Assembly: GCF_031456495.1 (NCBI RefSeq)
Contig: NZ_JAVDUW010000001.1
Coordinates: 62,001-126,000, forward strand
Reading direction: 5' to 3'
DNA length: 64,000 nt
Source: Pedococcus sp031456495
Lineage (GTDB): Bacteria; Actinomycetota; Actinomycetes; Actinomycetales; Dermatophilaceae
Positions within the stretch are counted from its first letter, which is position 1; every line of letters begins with the position of its first letter. Shown in pieces: positions 8,618 through 16,671 of this stretch. Below the pieces are notes generated by a model that saw only the letters and a list, made by a program, of their open reading frames with translations, ran no database searches and had not been told where the DNA came from. The position numbers and the translations under genes were made by a program.

Positions 8618-9085
8618 TCAGGACGAGGGCCGGCCGCGGCCGGCGAGGAAGGTCAGCAGCAGCTGCCGCTGGAGCTCGAACATCTCGCGCTCCTCGTCCG
8701 GCTCGGCGTGGTCGTAGCCGAGCAGGTGCAGGATGCCGTGCGTCGTGAGGAGCAGCAGCTCCTCCTCGGTCGCGTGGCCGGCCTCCTTGGCCTGCCGGGC
8801 CGCGACGCTCGGGCACAGCACGATGTCGCCGAGGACGCCCTCCTCGGGCTCCTCGCCCTCGCGGCCGGGACGCAGCTCGTCCATCGGGAAGCTCATGACG
8901 TCGGTCGGTCCCGGCAGGTCCATCCACTGCACGTGCAGGACCTCCATGGCCGGTTCGTCGACCAGCCGGAGGCACAGGTCCGCGCCCGGGTGGACCCGCA
9001 TCTGGGTCATGACGTACTTGCTCAGCGCCACCAGCTCGAGCTCGTCGAGCTGGTAGTCGGTCTCATTGAGGACGTCGACGCTCAT
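8618..9085 (-). CDS. ybeY: Endoribonuclease YbeY
   Basis: 155 residues, normal length. YbeY is a single-strand endoribonuclease needed for 16S rRNA 3' maturation and ribosome quality control. The zinc motif H-x3-H-x5-H is HGILHLLGYDH with H116, H120 and H126. The preceding GDIVLCP strand is also typical. ATG 9085 lies inside the 3' end of phoH (23-bp overlap), and the CBS-protein gene starts 12 bp after the stop, so the three are likely co-translated. Confidence 0.97.
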   Translation of the reverse strand: MSVDVLNETDYQLDELELVALSKYVMTQMRVHPGADLCLRLVDEPAMEVLHVQWMDLPGPTDVMSFPMDELRPGREGEEPEEGVLGDIVLCPSVAARQAKEAGHATEEELLLLTTHGILHLLGYDHAEPDEEREMFELQRQLLLTFLAGRGRPSS

Positions 9086-11228
9086 GCTGCCCTCGCCCTC
9101 CCTGCTCGCGGCCACCCCGGGCCTGCTGGCCGCGGCTCTGCTGCGCGTCGTCCCAGCGGCCGTACGCGTCGACGATGGCGCCGACGAGCCGGTGCCGGAC
9201 GACGTCCTGCGGCGTGAGGATGGAGAAGTGGATGTCCTCGACGTCGGCCAGGATGTCGCGGACCACGCGCAGGCCGGACCGCGTGCCGTCGGGCAGGTCG
9301 ACCTGGGTGACGTCACCCGTGACGACCATCTTGGAGCCGAAGCCGAGGCGCGTGAGGAACATCTTCATCTGCTCGGGCGAGGTGTTCTGCGCCTCGTCGA
9401 GGATGATGAACGCGTCGTTGAGGGTGTTGTGCGTCAGCAGGAAGTCCTCGGTGACGTACAGGCTGTCCGGCGCCGCGACCGAGATGCACATCGTCTCAGC
9501 CTCGCCGGCCGGCTCGATCGACTCGATGTACCGCTGGGGCCGCCCACCACCCATGGCGTCGTATGCCGCGCGCTTTCGCTCGAGGCCGAAGGGCACGAAG
9601 CCCTCCGGGAGACGGATGTCCACGACGTGGGCGTCGCTGTTGTGGGTGACGGGACGCCCGTTGGCGAAGCCGGGCTCGCGTCCCTCCGCGGGGCGGGTTC
9701 GGGCATACGCCACACCGCCCAGGGAGCGCACGAGGAAGACCACGTCGTCGCGCAGCTGCGGGGACGTCGTCGAGTACTGGATGCGGCAGGTGCGACCTCG
9801 CTGGGTCACCGGGCCGCCGTCGGTGTCGAGGAGGCCCTGGAGGACGGCGAAGCGAACCCACGCGGCGTTGAACTTGTAGACATCCGGAACGAACTTGAGG
9901 CCGGACGTCGCGCCCGCGAGGCCGAGGTCGCGGATGACCGTGGTCACCGGGTTCGCGACGCGCAGACCGCCGCGGCCGACTGCGGGGTGGCGCAGGACGT
10001 AGTCGTAGCCGGCCTTGTGGGTGACCTCGATGCCCATCGACGAGAGCTTCCGCTGCAGGGACTCGGCGAGCTGCGGGTCAGCAGTGCAGAAGGACGGCGT
10101 GGTCGACGTGGTCGTGCACCCGTCACCGAGCAGCAGACCGAGCGCGTACGGGTGCATCGGCACCTCGTGCCCGACGAACTCGACGGGGTCGACGAGCGGC
10201 AGCTCGTACCGGTGGGCGTGGAAGGACCGGAGGGACCCGACCATGTCCTGGGTCTGCAGCGTGCGCCACTTCCCACGACGTCGGTCGTCGCGAGTCCGGA
10301 CCGTCCACAGGTGCTCACCGCACGCCAGGGTGGAGGCACCGTCCTGGGCGGTCACGCGGTACACGGGCTTGCGGCCCTGCGGGTACACCCCCAGGACCGG
10401 GGTCGGCAGGCCGTCGGAGCCGACCACGAGGTCGCCGACCTGCAGGTCGCCGAACCGTGCCCACCCCTGCGGCGTCAGCACCCGGGTGTCGACCGGCTGC
10501 GCGCGGCCGCGCATGTACGCCAGGGGCGCGACCTCGATCGTGCCGGCCGCCATGAGCCGCGGGATCGACTCCGGGTCGATCATGTCGTGCAGCGCGTCGT
10601 AGAGCGGGCGCAGGTACGGGTCGATCTTGTCGTTGAGCGTGCCGGGCAGGAACCCGAGCCGCTCGCCCGCCTCGACCGCGGGCCGGGTCAGGATGATCCG
10701 GTTGACCTGCTTGGCCTGCAGTGCCTGGACGGCCTTGGCCATGGCCAGGTACGTCTTGCCGGTGCCGGCGGGGCCGATGCCGAAGACGACGGTGTGCTCG
10801 TCGATCGCGTCGACGTAGTGCTTCTGGTTCAGCGTCTTGGGGCGGATGGTGCGGCCACGGTTGCTGACGATGTTCATGGTGAGCACGTCGGCCGGGCGCT
10901 CGACGGTCTGTGCCCGGAGCATCTGGATCGAGCGCTCGACGGCGTCGCGGTTGAGCGGCTGGCCGCCCTCGATGACGGCGAGCAGCTCGTCGACCGTGCG
11001 CTCGGCCAGCGCCACTTCGGCGCTGGGCCCGGACAGGTGGAACTCGTTGCCCCGCACGTGGATCTGCAGCTGCGGGAAGGCCCGCTCCATGGTGCGCAGC
11101 AGCTCGTCGCGCGGACCGAGGAGGGTCACCATCTGCACCTGCGGCGGGATCACGACGGTGTGCGTGGGCACTGGGCGGGCCTCGTCGGCGTCAGCGCCCA
11201 GTGAGGTCGAATGATCAGCGTCTGCCAT
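9063..11228 (-). CDS. phoH: PhoH-like ATPase containing an in-frame intein
   Basis: 721 codons, against about 350 for the family. Residues 1-242 and 602-721 join to a normal PhoH-like protein of 362 residues. Its N-terminal KH-like domain leads to Walker A GPAGTGKT (152-159). After the intein, Walker B IILDEAQN (608-615) is followed by the VVTGDVTQVDLP segment (635-646). PhoH-like proteins are cytosolic ATPases, often beside ybeY, and are thought to act on RNA. The intein splits MRGR from TLNDAF just before Walker B, so the ATPase should need splicing to work. The C-terminal 25 residues are Arg/Gly/Gln-rich. The gene lies between HIT and ybeY. Confidence 0.96.
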   Translation of the reverse strand: MADADHSTSLGADADEARPVPTHTVVIPPQVQMVTLLGPRDELLRTMERAFPQLQIHVRGNEFHLSGPSAEVALAERTVDELLAVIEGGQPLNRDAVERSIQMLRAQTVERPADVLTMNIVSNRGRTIRPKTLNQKHYVDAIDEHTVVFGIGPAGTGKTYLAMAKAVQALQAKQVNRIILTRPAVEAGERLGFLPGTLNDKIDPYLRPLYDALHDMIDPESIPRLMAAGTIEVAPLAYMRGRAQPVDTRVLTPQGWARFGDLQVGDLVVGSDGLPTPVLGVYPQGRKPVYRVTAQDGASTLACGEHLWTVRTRDDRRRGKWRTLQTQDMVGSLRSFHAHRYELPLVDPVEFVGHEVPMHPYALGLLLGDGCTTTSTTPSFCTADPQLAESLQRKLSSMGIEVTHKAGYDYVLRHPAVGRGGLRVANPVTTVIRDLGLAGATSGLKFVPDVYKFNAAWVRFAVLQGLLDTDGGPVTQRGRTCRIQYSTTSPQLRDDVVFLVRSLGGVAYARTRPAEGREPGFANGRPVTHNSDAHVVDIRLPEGFVPFGLERKRAAYDAMGGGRPQRYIESIEPAGEAETMCISVAAPDSLYVTEDFLLTHNTLNDAFIILDEAQNTSPEQMKMFLTRLGFGSKMVVTGDVTQVDLPDGTRSGLRVVRDILADVEDIHFSILTPQDVVRHRLVGAIVDAYGRWDDAQQSRGQQARGGREQGGRGQHERRRPQ
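9426..10502 (-). mobile_element. Class 3 intein with LAGLIDADG homing endonuclease (in phoH)
   Basis: 359 residues, PhoH positions 243-601. Its first residue is Ala, not Cys or Ser. Block B (GASTLACGEHLWTV) has H306 and W308. Block F has ETMCISV with C581. Block G ends LLTHN with T599, H600 and N601. The next extein residue is Thr602. The Trp-Cys-Thr triplet with a non-nucleophilic first residue is the hallmark of class 3 inteins. Two dodecapeptide-like motifs, ALGLLLGDG (362-370) and LQGLLDTDG (463-471), keep their acidic residues, so the endonuclease looks intact. Confidence 0.92.
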
Positions 11229-11252
11229 GGTCCGCCCAGTCTACGGTGCGCC

Positions 11253-11603
11253 TCAGCCGGGCGGCCACGTCATTGCCCGGCCGCCGAGGACGTGCACGTG
11301 GGCGTGGAAGACGGTCTGGTGGGCCTCGGCCCCGGTGTTGAAGACACTGCGGTAGCCGCGCTCGGCCACCCCCTCCTGCTCGGCGACGGCGCGCACGGCC
11401 GCGAACAGCGGGGCCACCTCGTCCGGCGCCTGCACCGCCAGCGTGCCCACGTCCGGGACGTGACGACGCGGGATGACCAGCACGTGGGTCGGCGCCTGCG
11501 GCTCGAGGTCGCGGAAGGCCACCGTGTGCTCGTCCTCGCGCACCACGTCAGCGGGGATGTCACCCGAGAGGACCCTGCAGAAGATGCAGTCGGCGTCGGC
11601 CAT
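11253..11603 (-). CDS. HIT family hydrolase
   Basis: 116 residues. The histidine triad HAHVHVL (H100, H102, H104) defines a nucleotide hydrolase or transferase of the HINT branch, which cleaves nucleoside phosphoramidates. The N-terminal CIFC-x-I/V segment is typical of this branch. ATG 11603. It precedes phoH by 24 bp on the same strand, as in other actinobacteria. Between it and rsmE, where it would normally follow directly, sits the plus-strand sigma/GerMN pair. Confidence 0.95.
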   Translation of the reverse strand: MADADCIFCRVLSGDIPADVVREDEHTVAFRDLEPQAPTHVLVIPRRHVPDVGTLAVQAPDEVAPLFAAVRAVAEQEGVAERGYRSVFNTGAEAHQTVFHAHVHVLGGRAMTWPPG

Positions 11604-11730
11604 GTCCAGAGACTAGCCAGCGCCTGGCGCAGGCTGCGCGCCGGGACCGCTCGTGGGGGGCGCCGGGAAACCGGCGCAGGTCGGTCGACCGGCGCGTCAA
11701 CCTCGGGGTCGACCAACGCGTCGAAGGGGC

Positions 11731-12294
11731 GTGGGACCGTTGGGCGTGGCCGTGCGCGACCGGAGCGACGAAGGGCACCCGGGCGCCGACGAGGGCGTGC
11801 GGGAGCTGTATGCCGCCCACTGGGCCGGCCTCGTCCGGCTGGCGTGGCTGCTCCTGCGCGACGACCTCGCCGCGGAGGAAGTGGTCCAGGAGGCCTTCAT
11901 CGCGGTCCACCGGCGCTGGGACTCGCTGCGCGACCCGGAGAAGGCCACGGCATACCTGCGCCGGTCGGTCGTCAACGGCGCGCGGTCGAGCCTTCGGCAC
12001 CGGGGCGTCGAGGAGCGGCACCTCGCCCGCGAGCGCGCCGACGCCGGGACACCCGGCCGGCGCGCCGAGGCGAGCGCCGAGGACCGGGCGCTCGGGTCGG
12101 AGGCGAGGCGGTCCATGGTCCGAGCGCTGGGCAGCCTGCCGCAGCGCCAGAGAGAGGTGCTGACGATGCGCTACTACCTCGACCTCAGCGAGGCGGAGAT
12201 CGCCGACGCCCTCGGCATCTCCGCCGGCTCGGTCAAGGCCCACGCCCACCGCGGGCTCGCCGGCCTGCGCGACCGGATGGGAGAGGTGTCGTGA
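11731..12294 (+). CDS. SigE-family (ECF-like) RNA polymerase sigma factor
   Basis: 187 residues from GTG 11731. Region 2 (LYAAHWAGLVRLAWLLL...EEVVQEAF) covers about 25-85; region 4 (LPQRQREVLTMRYYLDLSEAEIADALGISAGSVKAHAHRG, broken here by no gap) covers about 130-180 with a helix-turn-helix. Small two-domain sigma factors of this kind direct RNA polymerase to a narrow regulon. In-frame GTGs at 11746 and 11752 are alternative starts, and AAGGGG just before 11731 is too close for comfort. It overlaps the next gene by GTGA, so the pair is an operon. The target promoter is unknown. Confidence 0.88.
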   Translation: MGPLGVAVRDRSDEGHPGADEGVRELYAAHWAGLVRLAWLLLRDDLAAEEVVQEAFIAVHRRWDSLRDPEKATAYLRRSVVNGARSSLRHRGVEERHLARERADAGTPGRRAEASAEDRALGSEARRSMVRALGSLPQRQREVLTMRYYLDLSEAEIADALGISAGSVKAHAHRGLAGLRDRMGEVS

Positions 12295-13457
12295 CCGACC
12301 ACCCGACGCCTGACGCCCGCTTCGACCCCCGCCTCGAGCCCGGGGAGCTCCGCAGGCTCGAGGACCAGCTCCGCACCGAACTCGCAGAGGAGACCCGCAG
12401 TGTCCGACCACCAGACCGCCTCGAGGCGATCCTGCACCAGGCCCGAGAGGCAGGGCCGGTGAGCGCCCGCGCCGGTTCCGGCCCGCGCCGCTGGCTCGTG
12501 CCCGTCGCCGCCGCGGCGGCCGTCGCCCTCATCGCGGGCGGTGTGTGGTGGGCCGGCCAGGACCGTTCCACGCGCACGGCAGCGCCTGCCACGACCGGGC
12601 CCACCACCTCGCAGGTCGCGCCTGCGCCGACCGGCAGCGGCCCGTCCACGCCGTCGGCCGTCACCTCGGGGAGCGCGATCCTCACGGCCGGCCCCGGACC
12701 GACCACCCTGCCGGTCTACTTCGTCGGCCCGCAGGGCGGCGACAGGACCGCGTACGGCCTGTACCGCGAGTTCCTGCCCGGCCCGGTGACCACCGGGGAC
12801 GCGGCGGCGCGGGCCAAGGCCGCCCTCGGGCTCGCCCTGCGCCCGCCCACCTCCACCACGCCTGACGGTGGCTACCTCGCGCCGTGGGCAGGGCAGAGCA
12901 TCCGCGCGGTCACGGTCTCGCCGAAGCTGATCACCGTCGACCTCGCCACGCCGGGCGCCTCGGGCGCGGACACGACGGCCGACGTGCGACGGCTGGCGGT
13001 CCAGGAGCTCGTCTGGACGGCGCAGGCGGCGGTGCAGAAGGGCAACGTCCCGGTCCGCTTCACGGTCCAGGGCAAGGACGCCAAGCTGTTCGGGGCGATC
13101 GCGACGGCGGGCCGCACCTTCACCCGGCCGTCGGCGGACCGCCTGTACGAGGACCTGGCTGCCATCTGGGTGACCTCACCCCGCCCGGACCAGCTCGTGT
13201 CCGCGACGCAGCCGGTCACGGTGACCGGCCAGGCCATCGTGTTCGAGGCGACCGTGAGCTGGGAGCTCGACCGCGACGGCACGAAGGTCAGGAGCGGGCA
13301 CACCATGGCCTCGGCCGGTGCGCCCCAACAGGGCTCCTACTCGATCCAGCTCGGCACGCTGCCCGCGGGGAGCTACTCGATCCGCGTCTTCGAGGTCAGC
13401 CAGGCGGACGGCCAGGGGATCACCGCCCAGCGGACCGTGCCCTTCACCGTCGGCTGA
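12291..13457 (+). CDS. Membrane-anchored GerMN/Gmad2 domain protein
   Basis: 388 residues. A cytosolic part of about 60 residues is followed by one membrane helix (WLVPVAAAAAVALIAGGVWW, near 65-84), a Thr/Pro/Ser-rich linker, a GerMN domain (about 140-275, PVYFVGPQGGDRTAYGLYREF onwards) and a Gmad2 immunoglobulin-like domain (about 290-388, IWVTSPRPDQLVSATQPV). The GTG start overlaps the sigma-factor stop. In Firmicutes, GerM-type domains bind cell-envelope targets; here, an envelope sensor or anti-sigma role for the upstream sigma factor is inference from the overlap and topology. No classic anti-sigma zinc motif is visible. Confidence 0.85.
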   Translation: MTDHPTPDARFDPRLEPGELRRLEDQLRTELAEETRSVRPPDRLEAILHQAREAGPVSARAGSGPRRWLVPVAAAAAVALIAGGVWWAGQDRSTRTAAPATTGPTTSQVAPAPTGSGPSTPSAVTSGSAILTAGPGPTTLPVYFVGPQGGDRTAYGLYREFLPGPVTTGDAAARAKAALGLALRPPTSTTPDGGYLAPWAGQSIRAVTVSPKLITVDLATPGASGADTTADVRRLAVQELVWTAQAAVQKGNVPVRFTVQGKDAKLFGAIATAGRTFTRPSADRLYEDLAAIWVTSPRPDQLVSATQPVTVTGQAIVFEATVSWELDRDGTKVRSGHTMASAGAPQQGSYSIQLGTLPAGSYSIRVFEVSQADGQGITAQRTVPFTVG

Positions 13458-13505
13458 CTCCCCCGGCTGGACCCACGGCGGGATCCCGGTCGGCGGGCCC
13501 TGCCC

Positions 13506-14249
13506 TCAGCGCCAGCGTCCGGCCGCGCTCAGCACCGCGAGCGCGGCCGGACCGGCGCTGGAGGACCGCAGCACGGTGTCGCCCAACCTGACGGCCACCG
13601 CGCCGGCCGCCTCGAGGGCAGCCACCTCCTCAGGGGTGATGCCACCCTCGGGCCCCACCACGACGACCACGTCGCCCTCGGTCGGGAGCGTCCGGCTCGC
13701 CAGGCTCGTGGTGGCGTCCTCGTGCAGGACGTATGCCGCCGCGGCGCCGGCCACGCGGTCGGCGAGCGCTTTCGTCGTGGCCAGCTCGGCGACGACGGGC
13801 ACCCGCGCCCGGCGGGACTGCTTGGCCGCTGCGACGACCGTCGCGACCCACTTGCCGCGGGCCTTCTCCCCGCGCTCCCCGCGCCACTGCACGATGCACC
13901 GGGCCGCCTGCCAGGGGACCACCTCGTCGACCCCGCACTCGGTCGCCGCCTCGACCGCCTGGTCGTCCCGGTCGCCCTTGGCCAGGGCTTGCACCAGCAC
14001 GAACCGCGGCCGGGGCTCGGCCACCTCCTCGACCTCCAGCACCCGCAGGTCGAGCTCGGCGCGGCCGGCTCCCGCAACCTCGCAGACCAGACGTCTCCCC
14101 GCACCGTCGGCGAGCAGCACGCGCTCGCCCGCGGCGATGCGGCGCACCGTGGCCGCGTGCCGGCCCTCGGGACCGTCGAGCACCACGGCGGAGCCGGGCG
14201 CGGCGGAGGCCACGAGGGCCGGGTCGACGAGGAAGAGCGGCAGGGTCAT
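13506..14249 (-). CDS. rsmE: 16S rRNA m3U1498 methyltransferase RsmE
   Basis: 247 residues. A SPOUT-class enzyme that methylates N3 of U1498 in 16S rRNA. A PUA-like N-terminal domain (about 1-70) is followed by the knotted methyltransferase domain with VVVGPEGGITPEEVAALEAAGA (near 185-206) and the final VRLGDTVLRSSSA motif that forms the SAM site. It begins 14 bp after dnaJ and is presumably transcribed from the CIRCE-controlled promoter upstream of hrcA, a common actinobacterial arrangement. Confidence 0.96.
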   Translation of the reverse strand: MTLPLFLVDPALVASAAPGSAVVLDGPEGRHAATVRRIAAGERVLLADGAGRRLVCEVAGAGRAELDLRVLEVEEVAEPRPRFVLVQALAKGDRDDQAVEAATECGVDEVVPWQAARCIVQWRGERGEKARGKWVATVVAAAKQSRRARVPVVAELATTKALADRVAGAAAAYVLHEDATTSLASRTLPTEGDVVVVVGPEGGITPEEVAALEAAGAVAVRLGDTVLRSSSAGPAALAVLSAAGRWR

Positions 14250-14263
14250 GGCCGGGTGGGGGC

Positions 14264-15388
14264 TCAGCGGCCCTTGAACGCCTCGCGCAGCTTGCCGAAC
14301 AGGCCCTGGTTGGCGGGTGCGAGCCGGCCCTCGGGGCGCTCCTCCCCACGCAGGACCGCGAGCTGGCGCAGGAGCTCCTCCTGCTGCTCGTCGAGGCGGG
14401 TCGGGGTCATGACGTTGGCGTGGACGATCAGGTCGCCACGGCCGCCGCCGCGCAGGTGCGTCACGCCGAGACCGCGCAGCGTGACCGCGTCACCGGCCTG
14501 GGTGCCCGGCTTGACCTCGAGCTCCTGGGAGCCGTCGAAGGTGTCGAGCTTCAGGGTCGTGCCGAGCGCGGCTGCCGTCATCGGCAGCTCGACCGTGGCG
14601 TGCAGGTCGTCGCCGCGACGCTGGAAGGTCGCGTGCGGCCGCACGGACACCTCGACGTACAGGTCTCCGGCGGGGCCGCCGCCCTGGCCGACCTCGCCCT
14701 CGCCCGTGAGCTGGATGCGGGTGCCGGTGTCGACGCCCGCCGGGACCTTGATGGTCAGCGTGCGGCGGGTGCGGACGCGGCCGTCGCCGGAGCACTCGAA
14801 GCAGGGGCTGACGAGCACCTCGCCGTAGCCCTGGCAGGTCATGCAGGGACGGCTGGTCATGACCTGGCCGAGGAAGGACCGCTGCACCTGCTGGATCTCC
14901 CCGCGACCGCCGCAGACGTCACAGGTCCGGCGCGAGGTGCCCGGCTGGGCGCCGTCGCCGTGGCAGGTGGAGCAGACGACGGCCGTCTCGACCGTGAGCT
15001 CCTTCTCGGCACCGAAGACGGCATCGGCCATGTCGATGTCGAGGCGGATCAGCGCGTCCTGGCCGCGGCGCTGGCGCGAGCGCGGGCCGCGCTGGGCGGT
15101 GCCGGCACCGGCGCCGAAGAACGCGTCCATGATGTCGCTGAACGAGAAGCCATGGCCGAAGCCCGCGGCCCCGGCGGCGTACGGGTCGGCGCCCATGTCG
15201 TACGAGCGGCGCTTCTCCGGGTCGGAGAGCACGTCGTAGGCCTGGGACACCTTCTTGAACTGCTCCTCCGCCTCCGGGCTCGGGTTCACGTCCGGGTGCA
15301 GGGTGCGGGCCTTCTTGCGGTAGGCCCGCTTGATGTCCTCGGCGGTGGCGTCCCGCGAGACGCCGAGGTCCTGGTAGTAGTCGTTCAC
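14264..15388 (-). CDS. dnaJ: Chaperone DnaJ
   Basis: 374 residues. J domain 1-70 with the HPD tripeptide (RTLHPDVNP). A Gly/Phe-rich linker (AGAAGFGHGFSF) follows. The zinc region has four C-x2-C-x-G-x-G-like motifs (CSTCHGDG, CDVCGGRG, CMTCQGYG, CFECSGDG; residues about 145-210), then two substrate-binding beta domains. It stimulates DnaK ATPase and delivers unfolded clients. The GTG at 15388 has AAGGA six bases upstream. This is the hrcA-linked DnaJ (often called DnaJ2 in actinobacteria); another copy normally sits with dnaK-grpE elsewhere. Confidence 0.97.
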   Translation of the reverse strand: MNDYYQDLGVSRDATAEDIKRAYRKKARTLHPDVNPSPEAEEQFKKVSQAYDVLSDPEKRRSYDMGADPYAAGAAGFGHGFSFSDIMDAFFGAGAGTAQRGPRSRQRRGQDALIRLDIDMADAVFGAEKELTVETAVVCSTCHGDGAQPGTSRRTCDVCGGRGEIQQVQRSFLGQVMTSRPCMTCQGYGEVLVSPCFECSGDGRVRTRRTLTIKVPAGVDTGTRIQLTGEGEVGQGGGPAGDLYVEVSVRPHATFQRRGDDLHATVELPMTAAALGTTLKLDTFDGSQELEVKPGTQAGDAVTLRGLGVTHLRGGGRGDLIVHANVMTPTRLDEQQEELLRQLAVLRGEERPEGRLAPANQGLFGKLREAFKGR

Positions 15389-15467
15389 GAAGATCCTTGT
15401 CAGTGGTGCATCGACACGGTCGGGGAGCCGGCGGCGGTGACGGCCCTGCGGGAGGTGGACCCGGCGC

Positions 15468-16499
15468 TCACTGCGCGAGGATCCGGGAGACGTAGGTGGC
15501 GACCGCCCGGACCGAGGCCATGGTGGTCGGGTAGTCCATCCGGGTCGGGCCGAGGACACCGAGCCCGGCGACGAGGTCGGCCCCGGTGCCGTACTCGGTC
15601 GAGACGACCGAGGTCGACTGCAGCCCGGCGAACGGGTTCTCGTGGCCGATCCGCACGGAGACGGCGTCGGAGGTCTCGCGCGCGGTCCCGAGCAGCTTGA
15701 GCAGGATGACGTGCTGCTCGAGCGCCTCGAGGACCGGCCCGATGGTGAGCGGGAAGTCGGTGCCGACGCGGGCGAGGTTGGCCGTGCCGGCGAGGACGAC
15801 CCGCTCCTCGCGCTCCTCGACCAGGGCGTCCTCCAGCGACTGGACGACGGCACGCACGAGGTCGCGGTCGGCGGGTTCGAACTCCTCCGGCAGCGACGAC
15901 AGCGCTGCGGACGCGTCGACGAGGCGCTCCCCGACGGCCCGGGCGTTGACCTTGGCGCGCACCAGCCCGAGGGTGGCCTCTCCCTCGGTCGTCGTGAGGT
16001 CGGCGGTGGTCTCGATGACCCGCTGCTCGACCCGGCCGGTGTTGACGATGAGCACGACCATCAGCCGCTGGCCGCCCATCGGCACGAACTCGATGTGCCG
16101 CACCGAGGACCGGGTCAGCGACGGGTACTGCATGACGGCGACCTGGCGGGTCAGCTGCGCGAGCAGCCGGACCGTGCGGTCGACGACGTCGTCGAGGTCG
16201 ACGGCACCCTCGAGGAAGTGGGCGATGGCGGCGCGCTCCGCCGCGGACATGGGCTTCACCGAGCTGAGCCGGTCGACGAACAGGCGGTACCCCGCGTCGG
16301 TGGGGACCCGCCCGGCGCTGGTATGCGGGGCCGCGATCAGCCCCTCCTCCTCGAGCACGGCCATGTCGTTGCGGACCGTCGCCGCTGACACCCCGAGGTG
16401 GTGGCGCTCGAGCAGCGCCTTGGACCCGACCGGCTCGGACGTCTCGACGTAGTCCTGGACGATGGCGCGCAGCACGGCGAGGCGTCGTTCTTCGCTCAT
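15468..16499 (-). CDS. hrcA: Heat-shock repressor HrcA
   Basis: 343 residues, standard length. A winged-helix domain (1-80, EPVGSKALLERHHLGVSAATVRNDM) is followed by a GAF-like dimerisation domain (ending PTRMDYPTTMASVRAVATYVS). HrcA represses class I heat-shock genes by binding CIRCE and depends on GroE to stay active. ATG 16499 has GGAGGAG seven bases upstream. The CIRCE palindrome 64 bp upstream implies autoregulation of hrcA, dnaJ and probably rsmE. Confidence 0.97.
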   Translation of the reverse strand: MSEERRLAVLRAIVQDYVETSEPVGSKALLERHHLGVSAATVRNDMAVLEEEGLIAAPHTSAGRVPTDAGYRLFVDRLSSVKPMSAAERAAIAHFLEGAVDLDDVVDRTVRLLAQLTRQVAVMQYPSLTRSSVRHIEFVPMGGQRLMVVLIVNTGRVEQRVIETTADLTTTEGEATLGLVRAKVNARAVGERLVDASAALSSLPEEFEPADRDLVRAVVQSLEDALVEEREERVVLAGTANLARVGTDFPLTIGPVLEALEQHVILLKLLGTARETSDAVSVRIGHENPFAGLQSTSVVSTEYGTGADLVAGLGVLGPTRMDYPTTMASVRAVATYVSRILAQ

Positions 16500-16562
16500 G
16501 GCGCTCCTCCGTTCGGCTGGCACTTCGACCGCGGGCGGGGCCGTCCGTGGCAGCTCCCCACG

Positions 16563-16589
16563 TTGGCACTCACACCCTCGGAGTGCCAA
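16563..16589. promoter_or_regulatory. CIRCE operator of hrcA-dnaJ
   Basis: Perfect 9-9-9 inverted repeat: TTGGCACTC, nine bases, GAGTGCCAA. It matches the HrcA-binding CIRCE consensus (TTAGCACTC-N9-GAGTGCTAA) with the symmetric A-to-G change usual in high-GC actinobacteria. A TAGACT hexamer that could be a minus-strand -10 adjoins it at 16589-16594. Confidence 0.95.
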
Positions 16590-16671
16590 GTCTATGTCGT
16601 TCGGCGCGTCCCGGCCGCATCGACCGGCGCGTCCGCGTGGACGGCCGGCGCACCCGGCATACCCTTCCCCG

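Noticed and set aside
9063..11228. PhoH length explained by a fused enzyme domain or a frameshift
   Set aside because: The inserted part has all intein blocks in order and the flanking extein joins exactly to a normal PhoH sequence.
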